A stretch of DNA of 39,422 nt from NCBI GenBank assembly GCA_963820955.1, contig CAWGCA010000046.1, positions 1 through 39,422 on the forward strand. The letters run 5' to 3'. The notes under the pieces were generated by a model. It was given only the letters and a program-made list of their open reading frames with translations, had not been told where the DNA came from and did no database searches. Both the position numbers and the translations under genes were made by a program. Shown here piece by piece: positions 15,838-23,542 of this stretch; position 1 is the stretch's first letter; the number at the start of each line of letters is the position of its first letter. The stretch comes from CAWGCA01 sp963820955. GTDB lineage: Bacteria > Pseudomonadota > Gammaproteobacteria > Chromatiales > Chromatiaceae.

Positions 15838-16754
15838 AAATTGGAATCCTTTCACGGAACAGCAAACTCTATTCCACCCAACGTCTGGTAGAAGCCGCAC
15901 AAGCGCGTGGTCATGAGGTGAAGGTGATCGACGTATTGCGTTGCTACATGAACATAACCTCTCATCGCCCATCCATTCACTATCGCGGTGAAGTTCTGAC
16001 CGGATTCGACGCGGTCATCCCCCGTATCGGTGCATCGGTTACCTTCTATGGGACAGCGGTAGTTCGGCAGTTCGAAATGATGAATGTATTTCCGGTCAAT
16101 GAATCCGTCGCGATCACCCGTTCCAGGGATAAACTGCGCTCCTTGCAGTTGCTGGCCCGAAAGGGGATCGGACTGCCGGTCACCGGCTTTGCCCATAATC
16201 CGGACGACATCGATGATCTGATAAAGACCATCGGAGGTGCGCCGATGGTGATCAAATTGCTGGAGGGAACCCAGGGCATCGGCGTGGTTTTAGCAGAAAC
16301 CAAGAAGGCGGCGGAGAGCGTGATTCAGGCCTTTATGGGGCTGAAAGCGAATATTTTGGCACAGGAGTTTATCAAAGAGGCAGGTGGGTCGGACATCCGC
16401 TGCTTTGTGGTTGGGGGTAAGGTGGTTGCGGCGATGAAACGGCAGGGGCCGGAAGGCGAGTTCCGGTCCAATCTGCACCGCGGCGGCAGCGCAAGCCTGG
16501 TCCGCCTGACACCAGAGGAGCGCTCCACCGCCGTGAGGGCAGCTAATATCATGGGGCTGGACGTCTGTGGTGTTGATCTACTTCGTTCCAACCACGGACC
16601 GGTAGTCATGGAGGTGAACTCCTCGCCGGGACTGGAGGGCATCGAAAAAGCTAGCGGAAAAGATGTGGCAGGCGTGATCATACAATACATCGAAAAGCGG
16701 GTGAGCGAGCTGGAAAACCGCTCGACCCGATCGAGGACACGAGGGCAGGGTTGA
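15834..16754 (+). CDS. rimK: Ribosomal protein S6--L-glutamate ligase
   Basis: RimK adds glutamate residues to the C-terminus of ribosomal protein S6 using ATP. The 306-residue protein is an ATP-grasp enzyme: N-terminal alpha/beta domain (MKIGILSRNSKLYSTQRLVE), conserved IPRIGASVTFYG, nucleotide loop MVIKLLEGTQGIGVVLAE (about 139-156), FIKEAGGSDIRCFVVGGKVV, and the magnesium-binding end MEVNSSPGLEGIE. The length is typical (E. coli 300). It is translationally coupled to rimB and followed by an aspartoacylase-like gene after four bases. In Pseudomonas RimK activity responds to c-di-GMP; whether this holds here is unknown. Confidence 0.95.
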   Translation: MKIGILSRNSKLYSTQRLVEAAQARGHEVKVIDVLRCYMNITSHRPSIHYRGEVLTGFDAVIPRIGASVTFYGTAVVRQFEMMNVFPVNESVAITRSRDKLRSLQLLARKGIGLPVTGFAHNPDDIDDLIKTIGGAPMVIKLLEGTQGIGVVLAETKKAAESVIQAFMGLKANILAQEFIKEAGGSDIRCFVVGGKVVAAMKRQGPEGEFRSNLHRGGSASLVRLTPEERSTAVRAANIMGLDVCGVDLLRSNHGPVVMEVNSSPGLEGIEKASGKDVAGVIIQYIEKRVSELENRSTRSRTRGQG

Positions 16755-16758
16755 GCTG

Positions 16759-17817
16759 GTGCGGGAATCTTTCGTCATCGGAGGTCAGACAGTTGCGCCA
16801 CGCAGCAGGGCCCTGGTCGAGTTGCCGCTACCCCAGTTGTACACACATTCCTCTCTTACTCTACCAGTTCACGTCCTGCACGGTGCGCGGGAGGGCTCAA
16901 GGCTTTTCGTGAGTGCGGCGCTGCACGGTGATGAGCTTAACGGGACAGAGATCATTCGTCGGTTGCTGAAACTATCCGTCCTGAAACAGCTGCGCGGCAC
17001 CCTGATTGCTGCTCCTATCGTCAATGTCTACGGTTTGCTACATCAATCCCGCTACTTACCGGATCGCCGGGATCTAAACCGTTCTTTTCCAGGGTCGGAG
17101 ACGGGCTCTCTGGCGGCGCGTTTGGCAAACTTGTTCATGCAGGAGATTGTTGCTAAATGCAGTCACGGTATCGATTTGCATACCGGTGCTATCCATCGGA
17201 ACAACCTCCCCCAAATCCGTGCCAATCTGGATGACGAGGAGACCAGAAGATTAGCCGAGGCCTTCGGGGTCCCGGTTCTACTCAATTCCAATCTTCGGGA
17301 CGGCTCCCTGCGGGAAGCGGCAGCGGAACGAGGGATACCGATGTTGTTGTATGAGGCGGGTGAAGCGCTTCGCTTCAATGAAATTGCTATACGGGTCGGG
17401 TTGCAGGGAGTTGTCGGCGTGATGCGGGCGATGGAAATGCTGCCAAAAAGCAAGTCTCGCAGAACAACCCGGCAGGAGCCTTTCCTGGCCCGTTCCAGCA
17501 CCTGGGTCAGGGCCTCGAGCAGTGGTTTGTTTAGAAAGGTGGCATCCCTCGGCAGTCGGGTTAAAAAAGGAGATGTGATCGGTCTTATCGATGCCCCGTT
17601 CAGCGGGCGCGAAATCGAAGTCGGTGCTGTCGCCAGCGGCATTATTGTCGGATGCGCCGAGTTACCCCTTGTCCACGAAGGGGAGGCCTTGTTCCACATA
17701 GCGCGGTTCGAGGACGTTAAAGAGGTGGCCCAGCAAGTCGAATCGATGCAGACAATGCTGTCCCCAGACGAGCATTTGCGCAGCCATGAGGAGAGCGAGG
17801 AGCCACCGATTGTTTGA
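16759..17817 (+). CDS. Succinylglutamate desuccinylase/aspartoacylase family metallohydrolase
   Basis: A 352-residue zinc-dependent deacylase of the AstE/ASPA family. The zinc ligands are H56 and E59 in AALHGDELNGTEI and H141 in GIDLHTGAIH; the arginine-rich substrate loop LPDRRDLNRSFPG is present. The C-terminal quarter is a biotinyl-like beta domain (KVASLGSRVKKGDVIGLIDA). The start is GTG at 16759, five bases after the rimK stop, with a poor ribosome site, so it is likely coupled to rimK. Relatives of this subgroup commonly sit beside rimK. Removing or transferring glutamyl or acyl groups connected with RimK modification is an attractive but unproven role. It is not astE of arginine catabolism by context. 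Confidence 0.85.
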   Translation: MRESFVIGGQTVAPRSRALVELPLPQLYTHSSLTLPVHVLHGAREGSRLFVSAALHGDELNGTEIIRRLLKLSVLKQLRGTLIAAPIVNVYGLLHQSRYLPDRRDLNRSFPGSETGSLAARLANLFMQEIVAKCSHGIDLHTGAIHRNNLPQIRANLDDEETRRLAEAFGVPVLLNSNLRDGSLREAAAERGIPMLLYEAGEALRFNEIAIRVGLQGVVGVMRAMEMLPKSKSRRTTRQEPFLARSSTWVRASSSGLFRKVASLGSRVKKGDVIGLIDAPFSGREIEVGAVASGIIVGCAELPLVHEGEALFHIARFEDVKEVAQQVESMQTMLSPDEHLRSHEESEEPPIV

Positions 17818-18154
17818 GGAGTTGACTCAAGCCTCGCCGTTGTTTTTGACCTTTTCTTCCGGACTGGTGGTGGCTTCGGTTTCGACGTTCCCGGATTCGA
17901 GGATCTCCGCTGTCACCAAGGCTGTTGACAGGGGGTTAGGTGTACCTTGCTCCGCTGCACCTGATGCTTGTGATATTGCTAAAGTCTAAAGCTGACTGCA
18001 AAGAGCAGGGAAAAAATCGGCTGTTTCATAATTGGTTTCGGGAGAAGTGCACCATGGTTAGCCTGGAATGAAAGGTTTGATCTTTCGTGCCGGGTAATTT
18101 TATCAGTGTTATACTCCATGCTCTTTTCACCTAAGCCAATTACAGGAGAGGCAC
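17818..18154. other. Intergenic region before the OB-fold protein gene
   Basis: No convincing gene. An extended -10 promoter (TGT-TATACT, the hexamer at 18110-18115) lies 40 bases before the next gene. A small TTGAG/CTCAA hairpin lies just past the hydrolase stop. Confidence 0.35.
18107..18115 (+). promoter_or_regulatory. Extended -10 promoter of the OB-fold protein gene
   Basis: TGTTATACT combines the TGn extension with a -10 hexamer matching five of six positions. No good -35 is found at 17 bases, which is usual for extended -10 promoters. The transcript would start about 35 bases before the ATG at 18155. Confidence 0.4.
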
Positions 18155-18535
18155 ATGAACCGAGCCCTAACCATCGCCATAGCTGGCCTTTTCTCCAGCC
18201 TTTTCATATTTCCTCTACAGGCAGATGAAGCTGTCAGCACCACCATAGGGGGTCTCTACAAAGAGAAGGCTACCTTGAACGGAAAACTCGTAAAGCTTCA
18301 AGGGAAAGTCGTTAAAGTAAACAACCGGATTATGCAGAGAAACTTTCTTCATCTGCAGGATGGATCAGGCAATCCCGATGATGGTTCCAATGATATTACG
18401 GTCACCAGTCAGGACACCGCCAATGTGGATGATCAAGTAACCGTAATGGGTACACTGATTCTCGATCATGATTTCGGTGCGGGATACAAATACCCGGTGC
18501 TGGTAGAGAAGGCCACTATCACACCCTCAGAATAA
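18155..18535 (+). CDS. Periplasmic OB-fold protein, function unknown
   Basis: A 126-residue protein with a signal peptide (MNRALTIAIAGLFSSLFIFP then LQA, cleavage before DEA). The mature part is a single OB-fold-like unit: LNGKLVKLQGKVVKVNNRIM, then FLHLQDGSG, ITVTSQD, DDQVTVMGTLILDHDFGAGY and a last strand. The pattern 'G-KLV-LQGKVVKVN... NFLHLQDG' is typical of small exported nucleic-acid-binding OB-fold-type proteins found in many proteobacteria, sometimes beside c-type cytochrome genes. AGGAG precedes the ATG. Stand-alone gene with an extended -10 promoter. A ligand or role cannot be named. Confidence 0.8.
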   Translation: MNRALTIAIAGLFSSLFIFPLQADEAVSTTIGGLYKEKATLNGKLVKLQGKVVKVNNRIMQRNFLHLQDGSGNPDDGSNDITVTSQDTANVDDQVTVMGTLILDHDFGAGYKYPVLVEKATITPSE

Positions 18536-18600
18536 ATCCTCTCAACTTCTCATTTGACGCCAGTGTCATGGCTTGAGCGCATAAGTCTCCGTTATTCGGT

Positions 18601-18744
18601 TCAATCGGCAGGGATAAGCGTGTATTCCAGAGTGGCTAGGTGCTCATTTAGAAGCGCTTTAAGATCCAGCATTAGAATGTCGAAATCGCGCGTCCCTATT
18701 TCTATAGGGGCGTCAGGAGAAAGCACCTGAATGACCCATGGCAA
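18601..18744 (-). pseudogene. Short orphan reading frame, possible gene remnant
   Basis: A 47-residue frame with protein-like composition, ending LKALLNEHLATLEYTLIPAD before a TGA at 18601-18603. It has no ATG; the first possible start is TTG at 18744 and a stop lies a few codons upstream. Reads like the C-terminus of a decayed gene between the OB-fold protein and the aminotransferase. The family is not recognised. Confidence 0.25.
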
Positions 18745-18810
18745 TTTTTTGCTGCTCGGTCAAACAGGATGACCAAATTGTGACGGGAATAGTCGCAGAG
18801 GCGATCAGTC

Positions 18811-20118
18811 ATGAACAAAATTGATCTTGCAGTTTCGACCCAACAGGTGGCGCCGCTTAGTGCGCATTTAAGCCTTAACATACGTGGGCTCAAACCATCG
18901 GTTACATTGGCGATTAACGAACACAGCGCGCAACTCCAGAAGGCGGGCAAAGAGATTTATCGTCTCGGTCTCGGCCAGTCACCTTTTCCGGTTCCCGCTG
19001 CAGTGGTAAAAGCGCTGCAAGCGAATGCTCATCAAAAGGACTATCTGCCTGTAAAGGGACTGGCGCAGTTGCGGGAAGCCGTGGCCGCCTACCATGCCCG
19101 AGTCAATGGGATTACCCGTACAGCGGATGATGTGATCATCGGTCCTGGCTCAAAAGAGCTGATGTTCATCCTGCAGCTGGTCTACTATGGTGACCTGGTA
19201 ATTCCGGCACCGAGTTGGGTCTCTTATGCTCCCCAGGCATCCATTATCGGCCGTCAGGTACGTTGGATTGAGACAATGTCAGAGAACGGCTGGCGCTTAC
19301 AGCCAGAAGAGCTTGAAAAGCTTTGTCATCAGGACCCAACCAGACCTCGGCTTTTGATCCTGAACTATCCCAACAATCCCGTTGGCGTTACCTACACAAC
19401 AGATCAACTCCAGGGGTTGGCTGAAATAGCGCGCAGATACGGCATCATTGTTCTGTCGGATGAGATCTATGGCGAACTGCACTATTCAGGTCAGCATGAT
19501 TCAATAGCCAACTATTATCCCGAAGGGACTATTGTCAGCAGCGGACTCAGCAAGTGGGCTGGCGCGGGAGGATGGCGATTGGGCACGTTTCTATTTCCGT
19601 CTGAGCTACGGTGGCTGTTGGATGGCATGGCCGTAGTGGCCAGCGAGACATATACCACCACCAGTGCCCCCATCCAGTACGCAGCTATTCGTGCCTATGA
19701 AGGTGGCGAGGAAATTGATATCTATTTGAGGAACTCAAGACGTATTCTCCGGGCGTTAGGATCAGCTTTGGCTGGTCGGTTGAGGTCTGCGGGCTGTGAA
19801 GCGCCAGATCCAGAGGGTGGATTCTATCTGTTCGTTGACTTTTCCTCACATGACAAGCACTTGAAGGAGAAGGGAATTCTCGGCGCTTACCCGTTATGCG
19901 AACGCCTGTTGCATGACACCGGTGTGGCAGCCCTGCCTGGCAGCGAGTTCGGCCGACCTGCAGGGGAACTCACCGTGCGTTTTGCCTATGTCGATTTTGA
20001 TGGTGCCAAAGCATTGGAGGCAGCAGCACAAACAGATGAGTTGGATGAGCTCTTTCTGAAAGAGTGTTGCAATAGAGTAATGGTCGCGGCAGATAAAATC
20101 GTAAGCTGGCTCGGGTAG
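18811..20118 (+). CDS. PLP-dependent class I/II aminotransferase
   Basis: A 435-residue fold-type I aminotransferase. Visible motifs: GLGQSPFPVP (about 48-57), IGPGSKELMF, the NYPNNPVGVTY loop, LSDEIYGELHYSG (D of the cofactor ring pair) and the Schiff-base lysine K248 in SSGLSKWAGAGGWRLG. The last 35 residues (ALEAAAQTDELDELFLKECC) extend past the usual domain. It transfers an amino group between an amino acid and a 2-oxo acid; the substrate (aspartate, tyrosine or another) cannot be read. A good ribosome site is not evident at the ATG at 18811. It is isolated, with no biosynthetic neighbours to help. Confidence 0.88.
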   Translation: MNKIDLAVSTQQVAPLSAHLSLNIRGLKPSVTLAINEHSAQLQKAGKEIYRLGLGQSPFPVPAAVVKALQANAHQKDYLPVKGLAQLREAVAAYHARVNGITRTADDVIIGPGSKELMFILQLVYYGDLVIPAPSWVSYAPQASIIGRQVRWIETMSENGWRLQPEELEKLCHQDPTRPRLLILNYPNNPVGVTYTTDQLQGLAEIARRYGIIVLSDEIYGELHYSGQHDSIANYYPEGTIVSSGLSKWAGAGGWRLGTFLFPSELRWLLDGMAVVASETYTTTSAPIQYAAIRAYEGGEEIDIYLRNSRRILRALGSALAGRLRSAGCEAPDPEGGFYLFVDFSSHDKHLKEKGILGAYPLCERLLHDTGVAALPGSEFGRPAGELTVRFAYVDFDGAKALEAAAQTDELDELFLKECCNRVMVAADKIVSWLG

Positions 20119-20264
20119 GGGCTTGACTGTACTTTTCGAGGAACCGGATTCGTAGAGAACACAGCCTTCTGTTCGTCGCCCTGCGGAGATAAGCCACATT
20201 CGAGCAGATTTGATTCGGAGGTAAAGTTTTTACCCTTGTTACCGATACTCTGGCGATTAGTGTA

Positions 20265-20522
20265 GTGGCGTACGTATTTCGTGCCACTATCTATCTTCCC
20301 CGTCTGTCGCGTTATTCGGAAAAGCATTTGAAAGATAAACGAAATAATAATGGAGGTCGCCGCGACTATGATAAATCTCCAGAGCCCTCTTTTGAGGAAA
20401 GCGACGGCAGCTCAGAGACAAGTGACCCTTCGCAGGCGCCAGATAGACGCCGAGTCCCGGACAGACGCACCGACAATATAGAAGTCGATTGGATCGATGA
20501 AGCTCAGAAAATATCCAAATAG
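20265..20522 (+). CDS. Small acidic/basic protein with PDRR motif, function unknown
   Basis: An open frame of up to 85 codons from GTG at 20265; a shorter start at TTG 20325 or nearby is possible, and no strong ribosome site settles it. The C-terminal third, DRRRVPDRRTDNIEVDWIDE, resembles small uncharacterised gammaproteobacterial proteins with a repeated DRR motif. The middle is low-complexity (S, E, D, P). Cytoplasmic. Real but unassigned at best. Confidence 0.4.
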   Translation: MAYVFRATIYLPRLSRYSEKHLKDKRNNNGGRRDYDKSPEPSFEESDGSSETSDPSQAPDRRRVPDRRTDNIEVDWIDEAQKISK

Positions 20523-20699
20523 GGATGTTGCGCTGGGTAATCGACAACGAGTATTTATTGAGTACAAAGGTCTGGCTGGTGTCCCTCGGTACGTCACGCC
20601 TGTGAACAGGCGTGCGAACGATGTCACACGGTCTTCAGCGATGCCAACAATCGGGAATTTCAAACGGGCGAGGCGTCGGAACATGCTGGGCTTTGTCTG

Positions 20700-20728
20700 T
20701 TGTCATCGGAGTGCAAATATTATATGTT
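20700..20728 (+). promoter_or_regulatory. Candidate promoter overlapped by operator O1
   Basis: TTGTCA (20700-20705), 17-base spacer, TATGTT (20723-20728). The -10 box runs into the palindrome at 20725, so repressor binding would block it. It points to the lactonase gene about 640 bases away. Confidence 0.35.
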
Positions 20729-20738
20729 AACGTTAACA
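20725..20738. promoter_or_regulatory. LacI-type operator-like palindrome (O1)
   Basis: TGTTAACGTTAACA is a perfect 14-bp palindrome, matching the best island site (31908) at 12 of 14 positions, with the two differences symmetrical. The central CG is as expected for LacI-family operators. Confidence 0.5.
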
Positions 20739-20955
20739 ACAATTGCTCATATAGAGGACTGTGGTAACCAAATTTGAAGTCCTTCTGCCTGCATTTGAGA
20801 GTTGCGATTCGGGAAACACTCCGATCAAATCGTTGACAATCTGATGCGACTGGGTGACAGGATTAATGGTGAGTTAGTGATGCTGGATGTTTAGTGTCCA
20901 CGGATGTCTCATCGATTGCAGGTTACGACACCCTTGTGGTGCGGGGTTTAGCGTT

Positions 20956-21177
20956 TTAAGGAACCTCTGATTTATTCGTCATTCCGGAAGAAGCGTAGTG
21001 TAGATCCTGAGCAGTGGTGCAGGGAAGCACCGTTTACGAACCTAAGGACGGAGCAGTGGTGCAGGGAAGCACCGTTTACGAACCTAAGGACGGAATCCAT
21101 CTTAAAGTAATCAATAAGTTACTGGATCCCGGCCTGCGCCGGGATGACGGAGTACGAATAAATCAGAGGTTCCTTAA
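20956..21177. mobile_element. MITE-like non-autonomous element
   Basis: A 222-bp unit bounded by perfect 24-bp inverted repeats at 20956-20979 and 21154-21177. The left copy begins TTAAGGAACCTCTGATTTAT and ends TCGT. The outermost TTAA is itself palindromic and may be a 4-bp target duplication. Just inside, CGTCATTCCGG and CCGGGATGACG form a further imperfect inverted repeat, and CCCGGCCTGCGCCGGG an inner hairpin. No transposase is encoded. The terminal sequence looks like that of IS5-type elements, from memory only. It contains a 42-bp tandem duplication and separates operator O1 from the lactonase gene. Confidence 0.8.
21009..21092 (+). repeat. Tandem duplication, 2 x 42 bp, inside the MITE-like element
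   Basis: Two identical adjacent copies (21009-21050 and 21051-21092), each starting GAGCAGTGGTGCAGGG and holding a short GGTGC/GCACC hairpin. The unit is a multiple of three, so it appears as a 14-residue repeat in a spurious reading frame; I do not take it as coding. Confidence 0.9.
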
Positions 21178-21366
21178 GAGAGCCATCGAGAGATGTTTCC
21201 ACTTTCTCGTCGGCAACCAGTGGATTGCTGCCGGGGTTGCCGAGACGATAGCCGGGCAATCGAATGTCTATTCACCGGCTACCGACCTGCCATCCTAACT
21301 GATTCCAGAAGGGTAGTTAGAGAGGGTCTGCCGCTGGATTGCAGCAAATAAAGGAGGACCCACAAA

Positions 21367-22494
21367 ATGATAGATCGTGACTACGCGCTGCTTGTAGGAA
21401 GCTACACCGATATGGACGCGCTTGCCCACCAACCCTATGCGCCTGTTCCTGGTAAAGGGATATATGCCATGACCCTCAACCGGGCCGGTAAACTAAGCCT
21501 CAAGGATACCACCAAAGCGCTCAATCCAGCGGTGCTCATCCCGCATAGCAATGGAAAAACCATTTACGCCATCGTTGAGACGATTCAGGACGAGGGCGAT
21601 GTGCTGCGCTATACAGTCGAGGAAGACGGTACTCTGGACTACAAGGACAAGTATCACGCCTCAGGCCGTTCCACCTGTTATCTCGCACTTTCCCCAAGAA
21701 AAGATGCTGCAATCGTGATCAACTACTGGGATGCAATCGTCGAGGTCGTCGATTGCGATGCCGAGGGGAAACTCGGTACAGTGCGCCAGAGCTTCAAGCA
21801 ATACCACCGACCCGAAGATGAGTGGCGTCAGGTGACCGACCGCGAGGATCACTGGGGTAATCGCCAGGTTGGTCCCCATGCGCACTGCGCGCACTTCTGG
21901 CATGATTGGGTGTTTATTCCTGATTTAGGCGAAAATGCGGTCTTCCAATACCGTTATGACATAGAAGAAAAAAAACTGATCCGTGAAACTTATATCGAGT
22001 TTGAAGCCGGATCTGGTCCGCGCCATATGGCCATGCATCCTGCGCTGGATATCTGTTACGTATCCAATGAGCTGTTCAACACCGTATGCGTCGCCAAACT
22101 GGATAGAAGCAACCCGGATGAAGTGAAACCACGGCTGATACCTTTTCAGTATGAGTCGACCATTGATAACCGCGACAACGTAAGCTATGTGTCGGAGATC
22201 AAGCTTTCACCCGACGCCAGGTTTCTGTATGTATCTAATCGTGGTGACAATTCGTTGGCTGTCTTCCAGGTACTGGAAGATGGCAGGTTGAAGCGCATCG
22301 GACTGAACTCAACCGGTGGCAAGTTTCCTCGCCACTTCTCGATCACGCCCTGCGGAAAAGCAGTGATCGTAGCCAATCAAGATTCGGGACACATTCGTGT
22401 GTTTTCACGGAATGTTGAGACGGGTGCGCTGACAATGACGGACGAAGTTTACGAGATACCGGCGCCCAATTACATCCGTTTTGTGAATGTTTAA
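21367..22494 (+). CDS. Lactonase family beta-propeller protein (6-phosphogluconolactonase-like)
   Basis: A 375-residue protein of the YbhE/Pgl seven-bladed propeller family (Pfam Lactonase type). Characteristic strands: YALLVGSYTD at the start, KGIYAMTLN, VGPHAHCAHFW, VFIPDLGENAVFQYRYD, GSGPRHMAMHP, YVSEIKLSPDARFLYVSNRGDNS, GKFPRHFSITPCGKAVIVANQDSGHI. These proteins hydrolyse sugar lactones such as 6-phosphogluconolactone or act as gluconolactonase-like enzymes. Here the gluconate genes 8-17 kb away make an aldonolactone a reasonable substrate (inference). AAAGGAGG lies ahead of the ATG. Followed after 62 bases by the isomerase gene, likely one transcript. Confidence 0.88.
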   Translation: MIDRDYALLVGSYTDMDALAHQPYAPVPGKGIYAMTLNRAGKLSLKDTTKALNPAVLIPHSNGKTIYAIVETIQDEGDVLRYTVEEDGTLDYKDKYHASGRSTCYLALSPRKDAAIVINYWDAIVEVVDCDAEGKLGTVRQSFKQYHRPEDEWRQVTDREDHWGNRQVGPHAHCAHFWHDWVFIPDLGENAVFQYRYDIEEKKLIRETYIEFEAGSGPRHMAMHPALDICYVSNELFNTVCVAKLDRSNPDEVKPRLIPFQYESTIDNRDNVSYVSEIKLSPDARFLYVSNRGDNSLAVFQVLEDGRLKRIGLNSTGGKFPRHFSITPCGKAVIVANQDSGHIRVFSRNVETGALTMTDEVYEIPAPNYIRFVNV

Positions 22495-22556
22495 TCTTTG
22501 GAAAGCGTGATCGTCAATGAGTAACATTGTGACACACTTGTAAGTGGAGGGGAGTA

Positions 22557-23327
22557 ATGCCGAGGTTTTCTGCCAATCTAGGGTTTCTCTGGAACGAGTT
22601 ATCGCTCCCTGATGCGATCATCGTGGCAGCTAAAGCGGGCTTCGATGCTGTCGAGTGTCATTGGCCCTATGAATATTCAACCCAAGCCGTGAATGCTGCG
22701 CTAGAGAATGCCAAGCTGAGAATGATTGGGTTCAATACCCGGCTAGGGGTAAATGGCACCGATGACTTCGGGGTTGCGGCAATGCCCGGGCGGGAGCAAG
22801 AGGCGAGGAGTTATATCGATGAAGCCATCGCTTACGCAGTGGAAATTGGTTCCCGTAACGTAAATGTAGTAGCGGGGAAGACTGGGGGAACCAAAGAGGC
22901 CGAAGCCGTGTATCAGCGAAATCTGGCCTACGCATGCTCAAAGGCCGCCATCCACGGAAAGACTATTTTGATTGAGCCGATAAACCAACGTGACGCGCCT
23001 CTTTATCACTTGAGCTTTATCGAAGCAGCAATAGAAACAGTCAAGGCTGTTGGCGCGGGCAATCTCAAGGTGATGTTCGACTGCTACCATACACAGATCA
23101 TGCAAGGTGACCTGACTGAAAGGCTACGTGCGACTTTGCAGTATGTGGGGCATGTGCAGATAGCCGCTGTTCCGGACCGAGGAGAACCCGATCGAGGCGA
23201 GGTGAATTACCCCTATCTGTTGGCTGCTCTTGATGACATGGGCTGGGACGGTTACGTAGGAGCTGAATACAAGCCTCGCGGCATGACGGACGAGGGCCTT
23301 GACTGGATGAACGCGTATAGGAGTTGA
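22557..23327 (+). CDS. Hydroxypyruvate isomerase family protein (Hyi/OtnI type)
   Basis: A 256-residue TIM-barrel isomerase, the usual length for Hyi (258 in E. coli). MPRFSANLGFLWNELSLPDA, FDAVECHWPYE, TILIEPINQRDAP, LKVMFDCYHTQIMQGDL, HVQIAAVPDRGEPDRGEVNY and GYVGAEYKPRG are diagnostic, with the two metal-binding, catalytic glutamates at E140 and E237. Hyi interconverts hydroxypyruvate and tartronate semialdehyde; the closely related OtnI isomerises 2-oxo-tetronate in threonate/erythronate breakdown. No OtnK or OtnC gene is in the window, while GarR-type reductases that use tartronate semialdehyde are, which favours Hyi. Convergent with the next gene. Confidence 0.88.
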   Translation: MPRFSANLGFLWNELSLPDAIIVAAKAGFDAVECHWPYEYSTQAVNAALENAKLRMIGFNTRLGVNGTDDFGVAAMPGREQEARSYIDEAIAYAVEIGSRNVNVVAGKTGGTKEAEAVYQRNLAYACSKAAIHGKTILIEPINQRDAPLYHLSFIEAAIETVKAVGAGNLKVMFDCYHTQIMQGDLTERLRATLQYVGHVQIAAVPDRGEPDRGEVNYPYLLAALDDMGWDGYVGAEYKPRGMTDEGLDWMNAYRS

Positions 23328-23400
23328 AGGCTAGTGGACTGGCTGTGGGTTACCGAACTTGCCGCATGGCCCACTAGCTCAAAAAAATGCTTCCACCGAA
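23328..23400 (+). other. Stem-loop between convergent genes
   Basis: GCTAGTGG (23330-23337) pairs with CCACTAGC (23371-23378), extendable by TTGA/TCAA across a two-base bulge. It is followed by seven A, not T, so it is not a standard terminator in either direction. It may protect the 3' end of the isomerase transcript. Confidence 0.35.
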
Positions 23401-23542
23401 GTTTTCGATACGGTGATCAAGTGGTTCAGGTCAAATTTCCGTTGCCAATCGAATACGGTTTGTTCTGTCCCAGCTTTGGGTTGGTCGGAAACGGAGGATA
23501 CCAGCCATAGGGCCGTCCCGGGATGAAAATTGAAATCGCATG

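Larger units (their letters stand above)
20523..21366. other. Long intergenic region with operator, MITE-like element and decayed coding traces
   Basis: Contents in order: a hairpin CACGCCTG-TGAA-CAGGCGTG (20595-20614); promoter boxes and an operator-like palindrome (20700-20738); a stretch with coding-like fragments in two frames (20763-20894, e.g. QIVDNLMRLGDRINGELVML before a TAG); the MITE-like element (20956-21177); and a leader ending with AAAGGAGG before the lactonase gene. Confidence 0.5.

Noticed and set aside
20956..21177. CRISPR-like or integron repeat structure
   Set aside because: Only two adjacent copies without spacers, bounded by terminal inverted repeats; a MITE-like element explains it better.
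21014..21298. Frame encoding a repeated 14-residue peptide in the MITE-like element
   Set aside because: Arises only because the 42-bp tandem repeat is a multiple of three; it crosses the inverted repeat end and has no coding features.
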